Origin: Rosistilla carotiformis
Lineage (GTDB): Bacteria; Planctomycetota; Planctomycetia; Pirellulales; Pirellulaceae
NCBI RefSeq assembly: GCF_007753095.1
Contig: NZ_CP036348.1
Span: 6,115,411-6,179,410, forward strand
Direction of reading: 5' to 3'
Length of the DNA stretch: 64,000 nt
Part shown: piece after piece, positions 56,970 to 64,000 of the stretch
How the letters are laid out: each line of letters starts with the position of its first letter
Numbering within the stretch: the first letter of the stretch is position 1
Notes under the pieces: generated by a model
The model's input: only the letters and a program-made list of their open reading frames with translations
What the model was told of the DNA's origin: nothing
The model's database searches: none
Translations under genes and position numbers: made by a program

Positions 56970-57653
56970 CTAGCAGCGTTTCGCCTTGACGATCGTGAAG
57001 AGCGAGAAGGGAGACGATTTGTAGCGATGCTCGACTTCCAACGGCAGATTCTCGATGATCGATTGGCATTCGAGATTGGTTCGCCAGCCGAGGTGCCGGG
57101 TGACGCTGTCGGCGCGATCGACCATGCTGGCGATCCACTTTCGGCGGCTGCGGAAGTGGTTGATGATCAGCAGACGCCCGCCCGGTTTGAGGACGCGCGT
57201 GATCTCCGCCATCATCTTTTGCGGCTTCGAGACGACAGTCACGACGTGAAAGGCGGTCACGAAGTCGAAGCTTTCGTCGGGGAAATCGAGCTGTTCGGCG
57301 TTCATCGCCCGCAGGTCAAAATGATCCCATCCCTCGCGTTGGATCCGTTTTTGAGCGACTTCCAACATCGGTTCGGAGAGGTCGATCCCCGTGATTTGGG
57401 CGTGCTTGGGATAGACCGGCATCGAGACTCCGGTGCCGATTCCGACTTCGAGAACCTTCGATCCCTGGGGAATGTCCAGCGATTGAATGCTGCTGCGGAT
57501 GTGGTTGCGGATCACCAACGGGAACAGGACTTCGTAGGCGGGGGCCAGTTGCTTGTACAACTGCGCCCGTTCAGCCTTCACTTTCGAACCGGAGTGCGAT
57601 GGGGCAGCCTGCTGAGTTTTTTCGTCTTCCGCCGGGGCGACGTCGATTTCCAT
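56970..57653 (-). CDS. Phospholipid N-methyltransferase-like (PmtA-type) methyltransferase
   Basis: A 227-residue class I methyltransferase. After an N-terminal 30-residue tail it reads YKQLAPAYEVLFPLVIRNHI, the SAM loop VLEVGIGTGVSMPVY (E69-G75), ITGIDLSEPMLE, FPDESFDFVTAFHVVTVVSK and LKPGGRLLIINHFRS. This pattern, with LAPAYE at the start, matches PmtA/UbiE-like phosphatidylethanolamine N-methyltransferases. It lies 57 bp downstream of pssA on the same strand, which supports a role in methylating phosphatidylethanolamine. The number of methyl groups added cannot be judged. Confidence 0.8.
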   Translation of the reverse strand: MEIDVAPAEDEKTQQAAPSHSGSKVKAERAQLYKQLAPAYEVLFPLVIRNHIRSSIQSLDIPQGSKVLEVGIGTGVSMPVYPKHAQITGIDLSEPMLEVAQKRIQREGWDHFDLRAMNAEQLDFPDESFDFVTAFHVVTVVSKPQKMMAEITRVLKPGGRLLIINHFRSRRKWIASMVDRADSVTRHLGWRTNLECQSIIENLPLEVEHRYKSSPFSLFTIVKAKRC

Positions 57654-57710
57654 TGTTCTTCTATTCCGTTGGGGGATGTTGGGTAATGAGAAGTTCGCAG
57701 GGGGGGACTG

Positions 57711-58538
57711 CTAACCGCTTGCGCGTGCCGATTCAGGCAGACGCATCCAATTCCGGATCGGGGATTCAAAGGCGTAGTAGCAGAACATCAGCGGCAGAGC
57801 CAATTCCTTCACGACCACGACTGTCATAATAGCAAAAAGAGCCAGGCCGATCTGGAATGGAGACCAGTGTCCGCCGAGCCATTTGGGGACAAAATGCTCG
57901 TAACGGAACCGCGACACCATCAGGTAGGCTAATAGTACCGCGAGAGCCGGCAAAAGGTATTGGCAGCTGGCCAAGACGGTGGCGGCCAATTCTTGAGCCC
58001 GCGGGTCGGCGATGGACGTTTGCATGCCCGAGAGTTCGGGGGTGGCGATCGCAAAGGTGGCGATCGTGCCGGCTGCGGCAGGGCTTGGCAGCCCCTCGAA
58101 ATAGGCGTGGTCTTCGGCGTCGTCGCTTGGCGTTTCGACGTTAAACCGGGCCAGTCGCAGGATCGTGCAGAGCGAAAAGAGGACGCCGATCGGGTAGATC
58201 ACGCGCAGCGGCAGGACGTTGGAGTATTGCCAGACCAGGACTGCGGGGGCGACGCCAAAAGTGATCGCATCGCAAAGGCTATCTAATTGCGCGCCAAATT
58301 CGCTGGTCTGCTTGGTCGCTCGGGCTGCCCAGCCGTCGAACGCGTCGAACAGCATTCCGGCGAAGATCAAGCAACCGGCGGCAAACAGTTTGTTTTCGGT
58401 CGACCAGTTCAGTTCGGCATTATAAGCCATGGCGATACTGGCCATGCCACAGGCCCCGTTGCCCAGGGTCAGCATCGTCGGCAGGAAGCTGAGGCTCATG
58501 CGTGGGCGTCGTCGTTTGCGGGCGGCTCGATAACTCAT
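57711..58538 (-). CDS. pssA: CDP-diacylglycerol-serine O-phosphatidyltransferase
   Basis: A 275-residue membrane enzyme making phosphatidylserine from CDP-diacylglycerol and serine. The CDP-alcohol phosphotransferase motif is complete: D65-x2-D68-G69-x2-A72-R73-x8-G82-x3-D86-x3-D90. Several membrane helices surround it. The start at 58538 (MSYRAARKRRRPRM, basic) is chosen; the frame runs 40 codons further upstream with unlike composition. With the adjacent PmtA-like methyltransferase it suggests PE and methylated-PE or phosphatidylcholine synthesis; no phosphatidylserine decarboxylase gene is present here. Confidence 0.9.
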   Translation of the reverse strand: MSYRAARKRRRPRMSLSFLPTMLTLGNGACGMASIAMAYNAELNWSTENKLFAAGCLIFAGMLFDAFDGWAARATKQTSEFGAQLDSLCDAITFGVAPAVLVWQYSNVLPLRVIYPIGVLFSLCTILRLARFNVETPSDDAEDHAYFEGLPSPAAAGTIATFAIATPELSGMQTSIADPRAQELAATVLASCQYLLPALAVLLAYLMVSRFRYEHFVPKWLGGHWSPFQIGLALFAIMTVVVVKELALPLMFCYYAFESPIRNWMRLPESARASG

Positions 58539-59144
58539 GTATTTGATATTTCCGCTAGGGAAGTGAAGGATCGTTGGCAGGTCGCGGTCGCTGGACTGCC
58601 CGTTGTGAGTTTCCAACTCAATAGGAAGTGAGACCGCAAACCATGTTCCTCTTCGCACCGCCGAGCCATTTCTTGTGCAGAAATTGGAGAGGGCGACTGC
58701 CTGCCGTGGCGGGGAACTGCTCTAAATGATCGCTCGGTCGGCCTCGCATTGCCACCGGCGCGCTGCTCCGCCGCGACATGGGTGCGGATCGTTTTGGTGG
58801 AACGATCTGCGGCTGGGGGCTGGGAGGATTGATCCGCGGTGGCAATCATGGTGCTTCGAAGGGAGAGCGTTGACCTTGGCCAGGCCATTCAAATTGAGCG
58901 ATTTGCGGGAACGACGATCGCGAGATGCCGAGCAAAGGTAGGCCTTTCCCGCCATTTCAGCCGTAGTCTACCAATGATTGGGGCTCAATACTCGACTATA
59001 TTTAGCAAAATGTTAACGTATTCGACACAAGGGTCCAATCGGATCGGTGAGGTGAATTAACGCAGATAGGTGCTTTTCCCGCCGCACTTCCTGCAGCCCT
59101 GATCCTCGCACCCATATTCTCCTCTCGCGCCGGCCGCAGATTTT
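58539..59144. other. Divergent intergenic region of pssA and nadB
   Basis: About 600 bp with no supported gene. It should carry promoters in both directions. AT-rich patches (around 58985-59015) precede nadB but no clear -35/-10 pair stands out. Confidence 0.4.
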
Positions 59145-60779
59145 ATGACACCTCGCTACTTGGTCGCTTTTCATCCAAAACGGGCCCTACACCGCTTCAC
59201 CGACCTCTTGGTCATTGGCGGGGGGCTTTCGGGGTTGCGGGCCGCCAATGCGGCAGCGGCGAACCAATCGGTTCTGGTCGTGACCAAGGACCGGATCCAG
59301 GAATCGAACAGCAATTACGCTCAGGGCGGGATAGCCGGCGTGATCGACGAAACCGATTCTTTTGAGAATCACGTTCAGGACACTTTGAATGCCGGCGGCA
59401 ATCTGTGCGATCGGTCGGTCGTCGACACGGTGATCCGCGAGGCGCCCCGCCGGATCGAGGAGCTGATCGCTTGGGGGACGCGATTTGATTCGCACCAAGA
59501 GGGCTCGCTGATGCTCGGCCGCGAGGGAGGGCACAGCCACCAGCGGATCGTCCACGCGCTGGGAGACGCCACGGGGCGCGAGGTGATGCGGGCGGTGATC
59601 CAGCGGACGCGCGAACGGCAGAACATCCAGATCATGGAAAACGCCTTCACCATGGATCTGCTGACGCACGAGGGGCGATGCCACGGGGCCGTCCTGGGTG
59701 TCGGCACCGACAAACCGACGCTGGTTTGGGCCAAGCAGACAATCCTGTGCACCGGCGGATGTGGGCAGATCTTCCGCGAATCGACCAACCCTCCGGTTGC
59801 GACCGCCGATGGGATCGCCGCAGCTTACCGGGCGGGTGTCGAATTACGCGACATGGAGATGATGCAGTTCCATCCAACGGTCCTCTACATCGCCGGCAGT
59901 TCGCGATTTCTGATCACTGAAGCGGTGCGGGGCGAAGGGGCACATCTGGTCGATGCGTCGGGGCATCGGTTTATGTCCGAATACGATCCGCGCGGCGAAC
60001 TGGCCCCACGCGATGTGGTCAGCCAATCGATCGTCCGCCAGATGAGCAAGACGCAGCATCCGTGTGTCTACTTGGATCTGAACCATCTGGATCCGAAAGA
60101 GGTGAAGTCGCGATTCCCTGGGATCGCCAAGGTCTGCCAAGAGTTTGGTTTGGATATCACGCAGGATCGGATTCCGGTTCGTCCCGGCGCGCACTACATG
60201 ATCGGTGGTGTTTCGGTCGATATCGAAGGCCGGACTTCGCTGCCCGGTTTATGGGCGGCGGGGGAGGTGACCAGCAGCGGGCTGCACGGCGCGAACCGGT
60301 TGGCGTCGAACAGTTTGTTAGAGGGGCTCGTCTACGGAGCCCATGCCGGCGAAGGGGCCGCGCGGGCTGCGGCTGAAATGCCCGACCGCTACGAAGCACT
60401 CAAGATCGAAGGGCCCGCGACGGCTGCCCCCGTGGAACCGCTTGATATCGGTGACATCCGCAACGCGATGAAGAGCTTGATGGGGCGGTTGTGTGGCGTG
60501 CAGCGGGACGCTCCGTCGCTGCGTCAGGCGCTCGATTCGTTGGAGTCTTATTGCAGCTACGCGTTGCCGCGACAGTTCGATTCGGTCGAGGGGTGGGAGC
60601 TGCAGAACATGCTGCTGACCGCTCGCCTGATGGCCGCCACCGCGCTGGCTCGCGAGGAGTCGCGTGGGGTTCATTTCCGGAACGACTTCCCCACCACCAA
60701 CGATGAACAATGGCGTCGCCATCTGACAGTCCAGATCGACCGCGACGGCGGCCGCCCACGTCAAACGCCAATTCTGTAG
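59145..60779 (+). CDS. nadB: L-aspartate oxidase
   Basis: A 544-residue flavoprotein that oxidises aspartate to iminoaspartate for NAD synthesis. FAD-binding DLLVIGGGLSGLRAA near residue 20, SNSNYAQGGIAGVID, REGGHSHQRIVHALGDATGRE, the active-site HPTVLYI region, RPGAHYMIGGVSVDIEGRTS and GLHGANRLASNSLLEGLVYG, with a helical C-terminal domain. The HYMIGGV arrangement and missing quinone-reductase partners favour NadB over succinate dehydrogenase. A repeat array begins within ten bases of its stop. Confidence 0.93.
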   Translation: MTPRYLVAFHPKRALHRFTDLLVIGGGLSGLRAANAAAANQSVLVVTKDRIQESNSNYAQGGIAGVIDETDSFENHVQDTLNAGGNLCDRSVVDTVIREAPRRIEELIAWGTRFDSHQEGSLMLGREGGHSHQRIVHALGDATGREVMRAVIQRTRERQNIQIMENAFTMDLLTHEGRCHGAVLGVGTDKPTLVWAKQTILCTGGCGQIFRESTNPPVATADGIAAAYRAGVELRDMEMMQFHPTVLYIAGSSRFLITEAVRGEGAHLVDASGHRFMSEYDPRGELAPRDVVSQSIVRQMSKTQHPCVYLDLNHLDPKEVKSRFPGIAKVCQEFGLDITQDRIPVRPGAHYMIGGVSVDIEGRTSLPGLWAAGEVTSSGLHGANRLASNSLLEGLVYGAHAGEGAARAAAEMPDRYEALKIEGPATAAPVEPLDIGDIRNAMKSLMGRLCGVQRDAPSLRQALDSLESYCSYALPRQFDSVEGWELQNMLLTARLMAATALAREESRGVHFRNDFPTTNDEQWRRHLTVQIDRDGGRPRQTPIL

Positions 60780-60786
60780 CACTCGT

Positions 60787-61292
60787 CTTCACCCTCCCTC
60801 AAGGAGGGTCGAACCCGCGAAGCGTGGTTCGGGGAGGGAAGTGCGGCAGATCCGACAGCGGTAGGCCCTCCCCGAAAAATTCGCTAGACGCTCCTTTTTC
60901 GACCCTCCCAGCTGCGCTGGGCGGGTGAAGGGCCGGCTTTGTTTTACGATGGCCCGGTAACGCTCGTTTTCACCCTCCCCCAGGGAGGGTCGAACCCGCG
61001 AAGCGTGGTTCGGGGAGGAGAGTGCGGTGGATCCGGCGGCGGTAGGCCCTCCCCGAAAAATTCGCTAGACGCTCCTTTTTCGACCCTCCCAGCTGCGCTG
61101 GGCGGGTGAAGCGCGGGCTTTGTTTTACGCGGGCCCGGTAACACTCGTTTTCACCCTCCCTCAGGGAGGGTCGAACCCGCGAAGCGTGGTTCGGGGAGGG
61201 GAGTTCGGCAGATCCGACAGCGGTAGGCCCTCCCCGAAAAATTCGCTAGACGCTCCTTTTTCGACCCTCCCAGCTGCGCTGGGCGGGTGAAG
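60787..61292 (-). repeat. Tandem array of 181 bp hairpin-rich units (about 2.8 copies)
   Basis: The anchor CTAGACGCTCCTTTTTCGAC recurs at 60884, 61065 and 61246 (spacing 181, 181). Read on the minus strand the units match the 40348-41145 array module for module, with the hairpins GAACCACGCTTCGCGGGTTC and CCAGCTGCGCTGG and the CCCTCCC/GGGAGGG boxes. It fills the space between the convergent nadB and hom genes. Confidence 0.93.
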
Positions 61293-61328
61293 TGCGGGGA
61301 GTGGCCGGCTCACGTTGGGGCGAAGTTC

Positions 61329-62639
61329 TTATTCGCCGACTTTGACTCGCAAGCGAATCACCTTGCCGACGACGCAATCGAGGTTTTCGATCTCGTTTGC
61401 AGCTCGACCGGCGGCTCCTTCGGGAGCGCTGTGAGTCATGATCACCAACGGAACGACATCGCTGGTCCCATCGTTGGCTGGTTCGTGTTGGATCACCGAT
61501 GCGATCGAAACCTGATGGCGCCCCAGAACTCCAGTGATCTCACCCAACACGCCGGGAGAATCGTTGACATGCAGACGCAGATAATAGCGTCCGGGGAGTT
61601 CGCTGAACGGACGCAAACTGACGCGCGGCTGTTCGTCGCCGTTGAACTGTTTTAATGTCTGGAAGGTCAGTCGCGTGCGACCGACCGCGGTGTCGATGAT
61701 GTCGGCGACCACTGCCGATGCGGTTGGCATCTGGCCAGCGCCGAGCCCGTGGTAGAAGACGGGGCCGACGGCATCGCCGCGGACGGCGATCGCGTTAAAC
61801 GCGTCTTGAACTTCGGCCAGCGGCGTCCCCGCTTTGACCAAAGTGGGAGAGACGTGGAGTTCAAGCCCTTCGCTGCCCAAGCGGGCGACGGCTAGCAGCT
61901 TAATGCGATATCCCAGCTCGCGAGCGTATTGCAGGTCGGCCGGGTCCAATTGGTCGACGCCCAGTCGCGGGATGTCGGCCCAACGTGGATGGGCACCAAA
62001 GGCGAGGTGAGCGAGGATCGCCAGTTTTTGAGCGGCATCGGTGCCGTCGACGTCCATCGTCGGATCGGCTTCGGCGTATCCAAGTTCCTGCGCCTGGGCG
62101 ACGGCATCGTCGAAGGACATTCCCAAGCGATCCATCTGCGTGACCAGGAAATTGCTGGTCCCGTTGAGGATCCCTTCGAGCGAGAGGATCTGGTTGGCCG
62201 ACAGGCACTGGCTGATGTTCGTGATGATCGGGATGCCACCGGCAACAGCCGCTTCGAACGCGATGCACTGTCCCAGTTCGCGGGCGCGACCAAACAGTTC
62301 GGGGCCATGTTCGGCCAGCAAAGCCTTGTTGGCGGTGACGACGTCTTTGCCGCTTTCGAGCAATTTCAGCATGATCGTGCGAGCCGGTTCTAAGCCACCG
62401 ATCAATTGCGCGACGACCTTGATCTCGGGATCGTTGAGGACATCGTCGAGGTCTTCGGTGACAACGCCTTCGGGCAAATCGGCGTATTCAGGCTTGCTGG
62501 CATCGCGAACTACCGCGCGTTGCAGCCACAGCGTGCGGCCCGCGTGCCGCGCCGTACGATCGCCGTGATCCAACAGCAGCTTTGCCACGCCGGTACCCAC
62601 GGTTCCCAAACCAACGATTGCAACCTTCGTCTTTTCCAT
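61329..62639 (-). CDS. hom: Homoserine dehydrogenase
   Basis: A 436-residue monofunctional homoserine dehydrogenase reducing aspartate semialdehyde to homoserine for Met/Thr/Ile. NAD(P) motif KVAIVGLGTVGTGVA, GGLEPARTIMLKLLESGKDV, TANKALLAEHG, GGIPIITNISQCLSANQI, ILNGTSNFLVTQM and the catalytic EADPTMDVDGTDAAQKLA. A C-terminal ACT domain (LRLHVNDSPGVLGEITGVLG) provides allosteric control, probably by threonine. The start at 62639 is preferred to an ATG eight codons upstream, giving the usual opening MEKTKVAIVG. Confidence 0.95.
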   Translation of the reverse strand: MEKTKVAIVGLGTVGTGVAKLLLDHGDRTARHAGRTLWLQRAVVRDASKPEYADLPEGVVTEDLDDVLNDPEIKVVAQLIGGLEPARTIMLKLLESGKDVVTANKALLAEHGPELFGRARELGQCIAFEAAVAGGIPIITNISQCLSANQILSLEGILNGTSNFLVTQMDRLGMSFDDAVAQAQELGYAEADPTMDVDGTDAAQKLAILAHLAFGAHPRWADIPRLGVDQLDPADLQYARELGYRIKLLAVARLGSEGLELHVSPTLVKAGTPLAEVQDAFNAIAVRGDAVGPVFYHGLGAGQMPTASAVVADIIDTAVGRTRLTFQTLKQFNGDEQPRVSLRPFSELPGRYYLRLHVNDSPGVLGEITGVLGRHQVSIASVIQHEPANDGTSDVVPLVIMTHSAPEGAAGRAANEIENLDCVVGKVIRLRVKVGE

Positions 62640-63439
62640 TGTCTTGTTATCTTCAAATCGCAAATATTATTGAGGTCCTGACGCCTGGAATGGTAGACGT
62701 TCCCACCGTTGGCTACCAGCATGGCTGCTGACCAGCGACCTTATCTGGCATATAAGAAACGTGCTCGACGCAGGGTTTGACGCTCACCATTCCCTGAATT
62801 TTCCTTGTTTTTCTCGTAAACAATCCCCTCGAGCCCAGGGGAGTTCGGGAGGAAGTCTCGGGCAGAAGAATGGAGCGGATACCGGGCGCAACCGATTTGC
62901 AGCGCAATGTCGACGAGAAACGTCGTCTGAATGTTTGTCGAATCCCCGCGTCACGATGGACAGCATTTCGCTGGCTCCTTCGTGCTTAACGACGGCGCGA
63001 GCGGAAGCAAAAGAGTCGCTGGAATGCCCCCCGCGGTGTGGATGTTCAAGTGCGACTGTTGGGGGCGTGCATGGTGTGCCGTCAAAGTAGTCAGCCAAAA
63101 AACATCGCTGCACACAAAACAGTCTTATCCTCAATCCGCAGGCAAACGCTCGGGCACGTTGGCGATGAAACGGCAGATTGTATCGCAAAATTTTCAAGAT
63201 CGGATCGACGTTGCGGTGGTGGTGAGGTGGAATTCCCCACCGCAAAGCAATTCTTCAGCACGTCTGGCAAATCAGCCAAGGGCCACCTAAGGGGCTGTCG
63301 AGGGAATTTCTGGCACTACGTTTGCGTCTCGTCTTTGGAATCAATTCCGATGCTATTCAATTCGGTGTGTCCACGCACCCCATTTGCACCGGCGTTTTCT
63401 GCCAACCGCCCCCCTCCTTTCCATCTCAAGAGAGTAGAC
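62640..63439. other. Long intergenic region with one hairpin
   Basis: About 800 bp between the divergent hom gene and the second DUF1559 gene, with no convincing gene. An inverted repeat, TTGCGGTGG (63211-63219) and CCACCGCAA (63237-63245), is the only structure noticed. Clear promoter hexamers for either gene were not seen. Confidence 0.4.
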
Positions 63440-64000
63440 ATGAAAAAGAATGCCCCTCCGCGACATGCGTTCACCCTCGTCGAATTGTTAGTCGTTATCG
63501 CAATCATCGGCATCCTCGTCGGCCTGTTGTTGCCCGCGGTTCAAGCTGCCCGCGAAGCGGCTCGGCGAATGAGCTGCTCTAACAACATGAAACAGCTGGG
63601 CTTGGCGATGCACAATTACCACGACACGTTCCGCAAGTTTCCCTACGGCTACGTCGACAGCGGGATGGTCACGCGAAAACGCGATTGCTGGATGCAACGA
63701 CTGTTGCCCTTCTTCGAGGAAGGCAACATGCAGGATTTGTACGAACAACAAAATCCCGAGTGGATCATGGATGTCGATGTATCGATCAAGGATCGGCAGG
63801 TCGCATCGCTGCTGTGCCCCTCCGACACTGCGACTCCCGGCCTGGGTGCCAACGGTGGCGTTCGGTCGGATGGCGCGGGTTTCCAAGGGAACTATGTGAT
63901 GTGCACCGGCGATCAATACATGTATCACACCGCCCGGACGCGCGGACTGATCTACGCTTATTCCGACACCTCCTTCTCGTCGGTGACCGATGGAACATCG
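63440..64000 (+). CDS. Second DUF1559 protein, prepilin-type N-terminus (cut by window end)
   Basis: 187 codons are visible before the window ends in frame. N-terminal [20 protein letters not shown] is the prepilin-like signal, followed by [19 protein letters not shown] and FPYGY as in the family. It resembles the DUF1559 protein at 51679-52557 strongly in the first 70 residues and then diverges, so the two are paralogues rather than recent duplicates. An AGAG stretch precedes the ATG. Confidence 0.9.
   Translation, partial: MKKNAPPRHAFTLVELLVVIAIIGILVGLLLPAVQAAREAARRMSCSNNMKQLGLAMHNYHDTFRKFPYGYVDSGMVTRKRDCWMQRLLPFFEEGNMQDLYEQQNPEWIMDVDVSIKDRQVASLLCPSDTATPGLGANGGVRSDGAGFQGNYVMCTGDQYMYHTARTRGLIYAYSDTSFSSVTDGTS

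Noticed and set aside
56718-57686. 322-codon plus-strand frame
   Set aside because: Antisense to the PmtA-like methyltransferase, which has clear family motifs.

Overview
The window looks like chromosomal DNA of a planctomycete, most likely of the Pirellulaceae (Rhodopirellula/Rosistilla-like). This rests on gene content: two DUF1559 proteins with prepilin-type N-termini, a secreted multi-heme DUF1080/PA14 protein next to a PQQ-dehydrogenase-like propeller, an orphan TadE/vWA cluster, a PTPMT1-like phosphatase, many secreted proteins of unknown function, moderately high GC and frequent TTG/GTG starts. I found no rRNA, tRNA, CRISPR array, insertion sequence or replication origin.

Layout. 1-921: a truncated Rrf2-type regulator diverges from a small methyltransferase. 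1721-4551: an AT-richer accessory islet holds a nucleotidyltransferase whose stop overlaps the start of a DUF262 (ParB/GmrS-like) gene, followed by an unrecognised gene with an abortive-infection-like C-terminus. It is flanked by gene-poor DNA with inverted 17-nt copies and a long hairpin. This is the best candidate for an undescribed (probably anti-phage) system. 5221-18323: outer-membrane barrel protein, uracil-DNA glycosylase and PyrD in one direction; Rpe with a catalytically dead histidine-phosphatase homologue; a large hybrid histidine kinase; an SGNH hydrolase; a propeller-M28-PDZ peptidase.

18395-30163: YceH; a four-gene TadE/vWA cluster; several secreted or anchored unknowns; a ribose-type ABC transporter (rbsB-A-C). 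30164-37677: a large unknown protein, DprA (with a clear promoter), the PTPMT1-like phosphatase, AroH chorismate mutase, a response regulator, a hemerythrin-like protein and a family 2 glycosyltransferase. 37678-38490 has no gene but carries a good promoter and, about 470 bp downstream, a terminator-like hairpin on the same strand, so it may encode a non-coding RNA.

38491-64000: cofactor and amino-acid biosynthesis (folK, panC, leuC, leuD, a PTR1/FolM-like reductase, tyrA, ribBA, nadB, hom), phospholipid genes (pssA and a PmtA-like methyltransferase), secreted catabolic proteins (esterase, PQQ-like propeller, pentaheme protein) and two DUF1559 loci. Two homologous tandem arrays of about 181-182 bp units, made largely of hairpins and oppositely oriented, lie just after the stop codons of panC and nadB. 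A second hairpin-rich repeat family lies at 53353-53785.

Metabolically, LeuCD, AroH/TyrA, Hom, PanC, NadB, RibBA, PyrD and FolK indicate a prototrophic core. The accessory content is the 1.7-4.6 kb islet and the repeat arrays.
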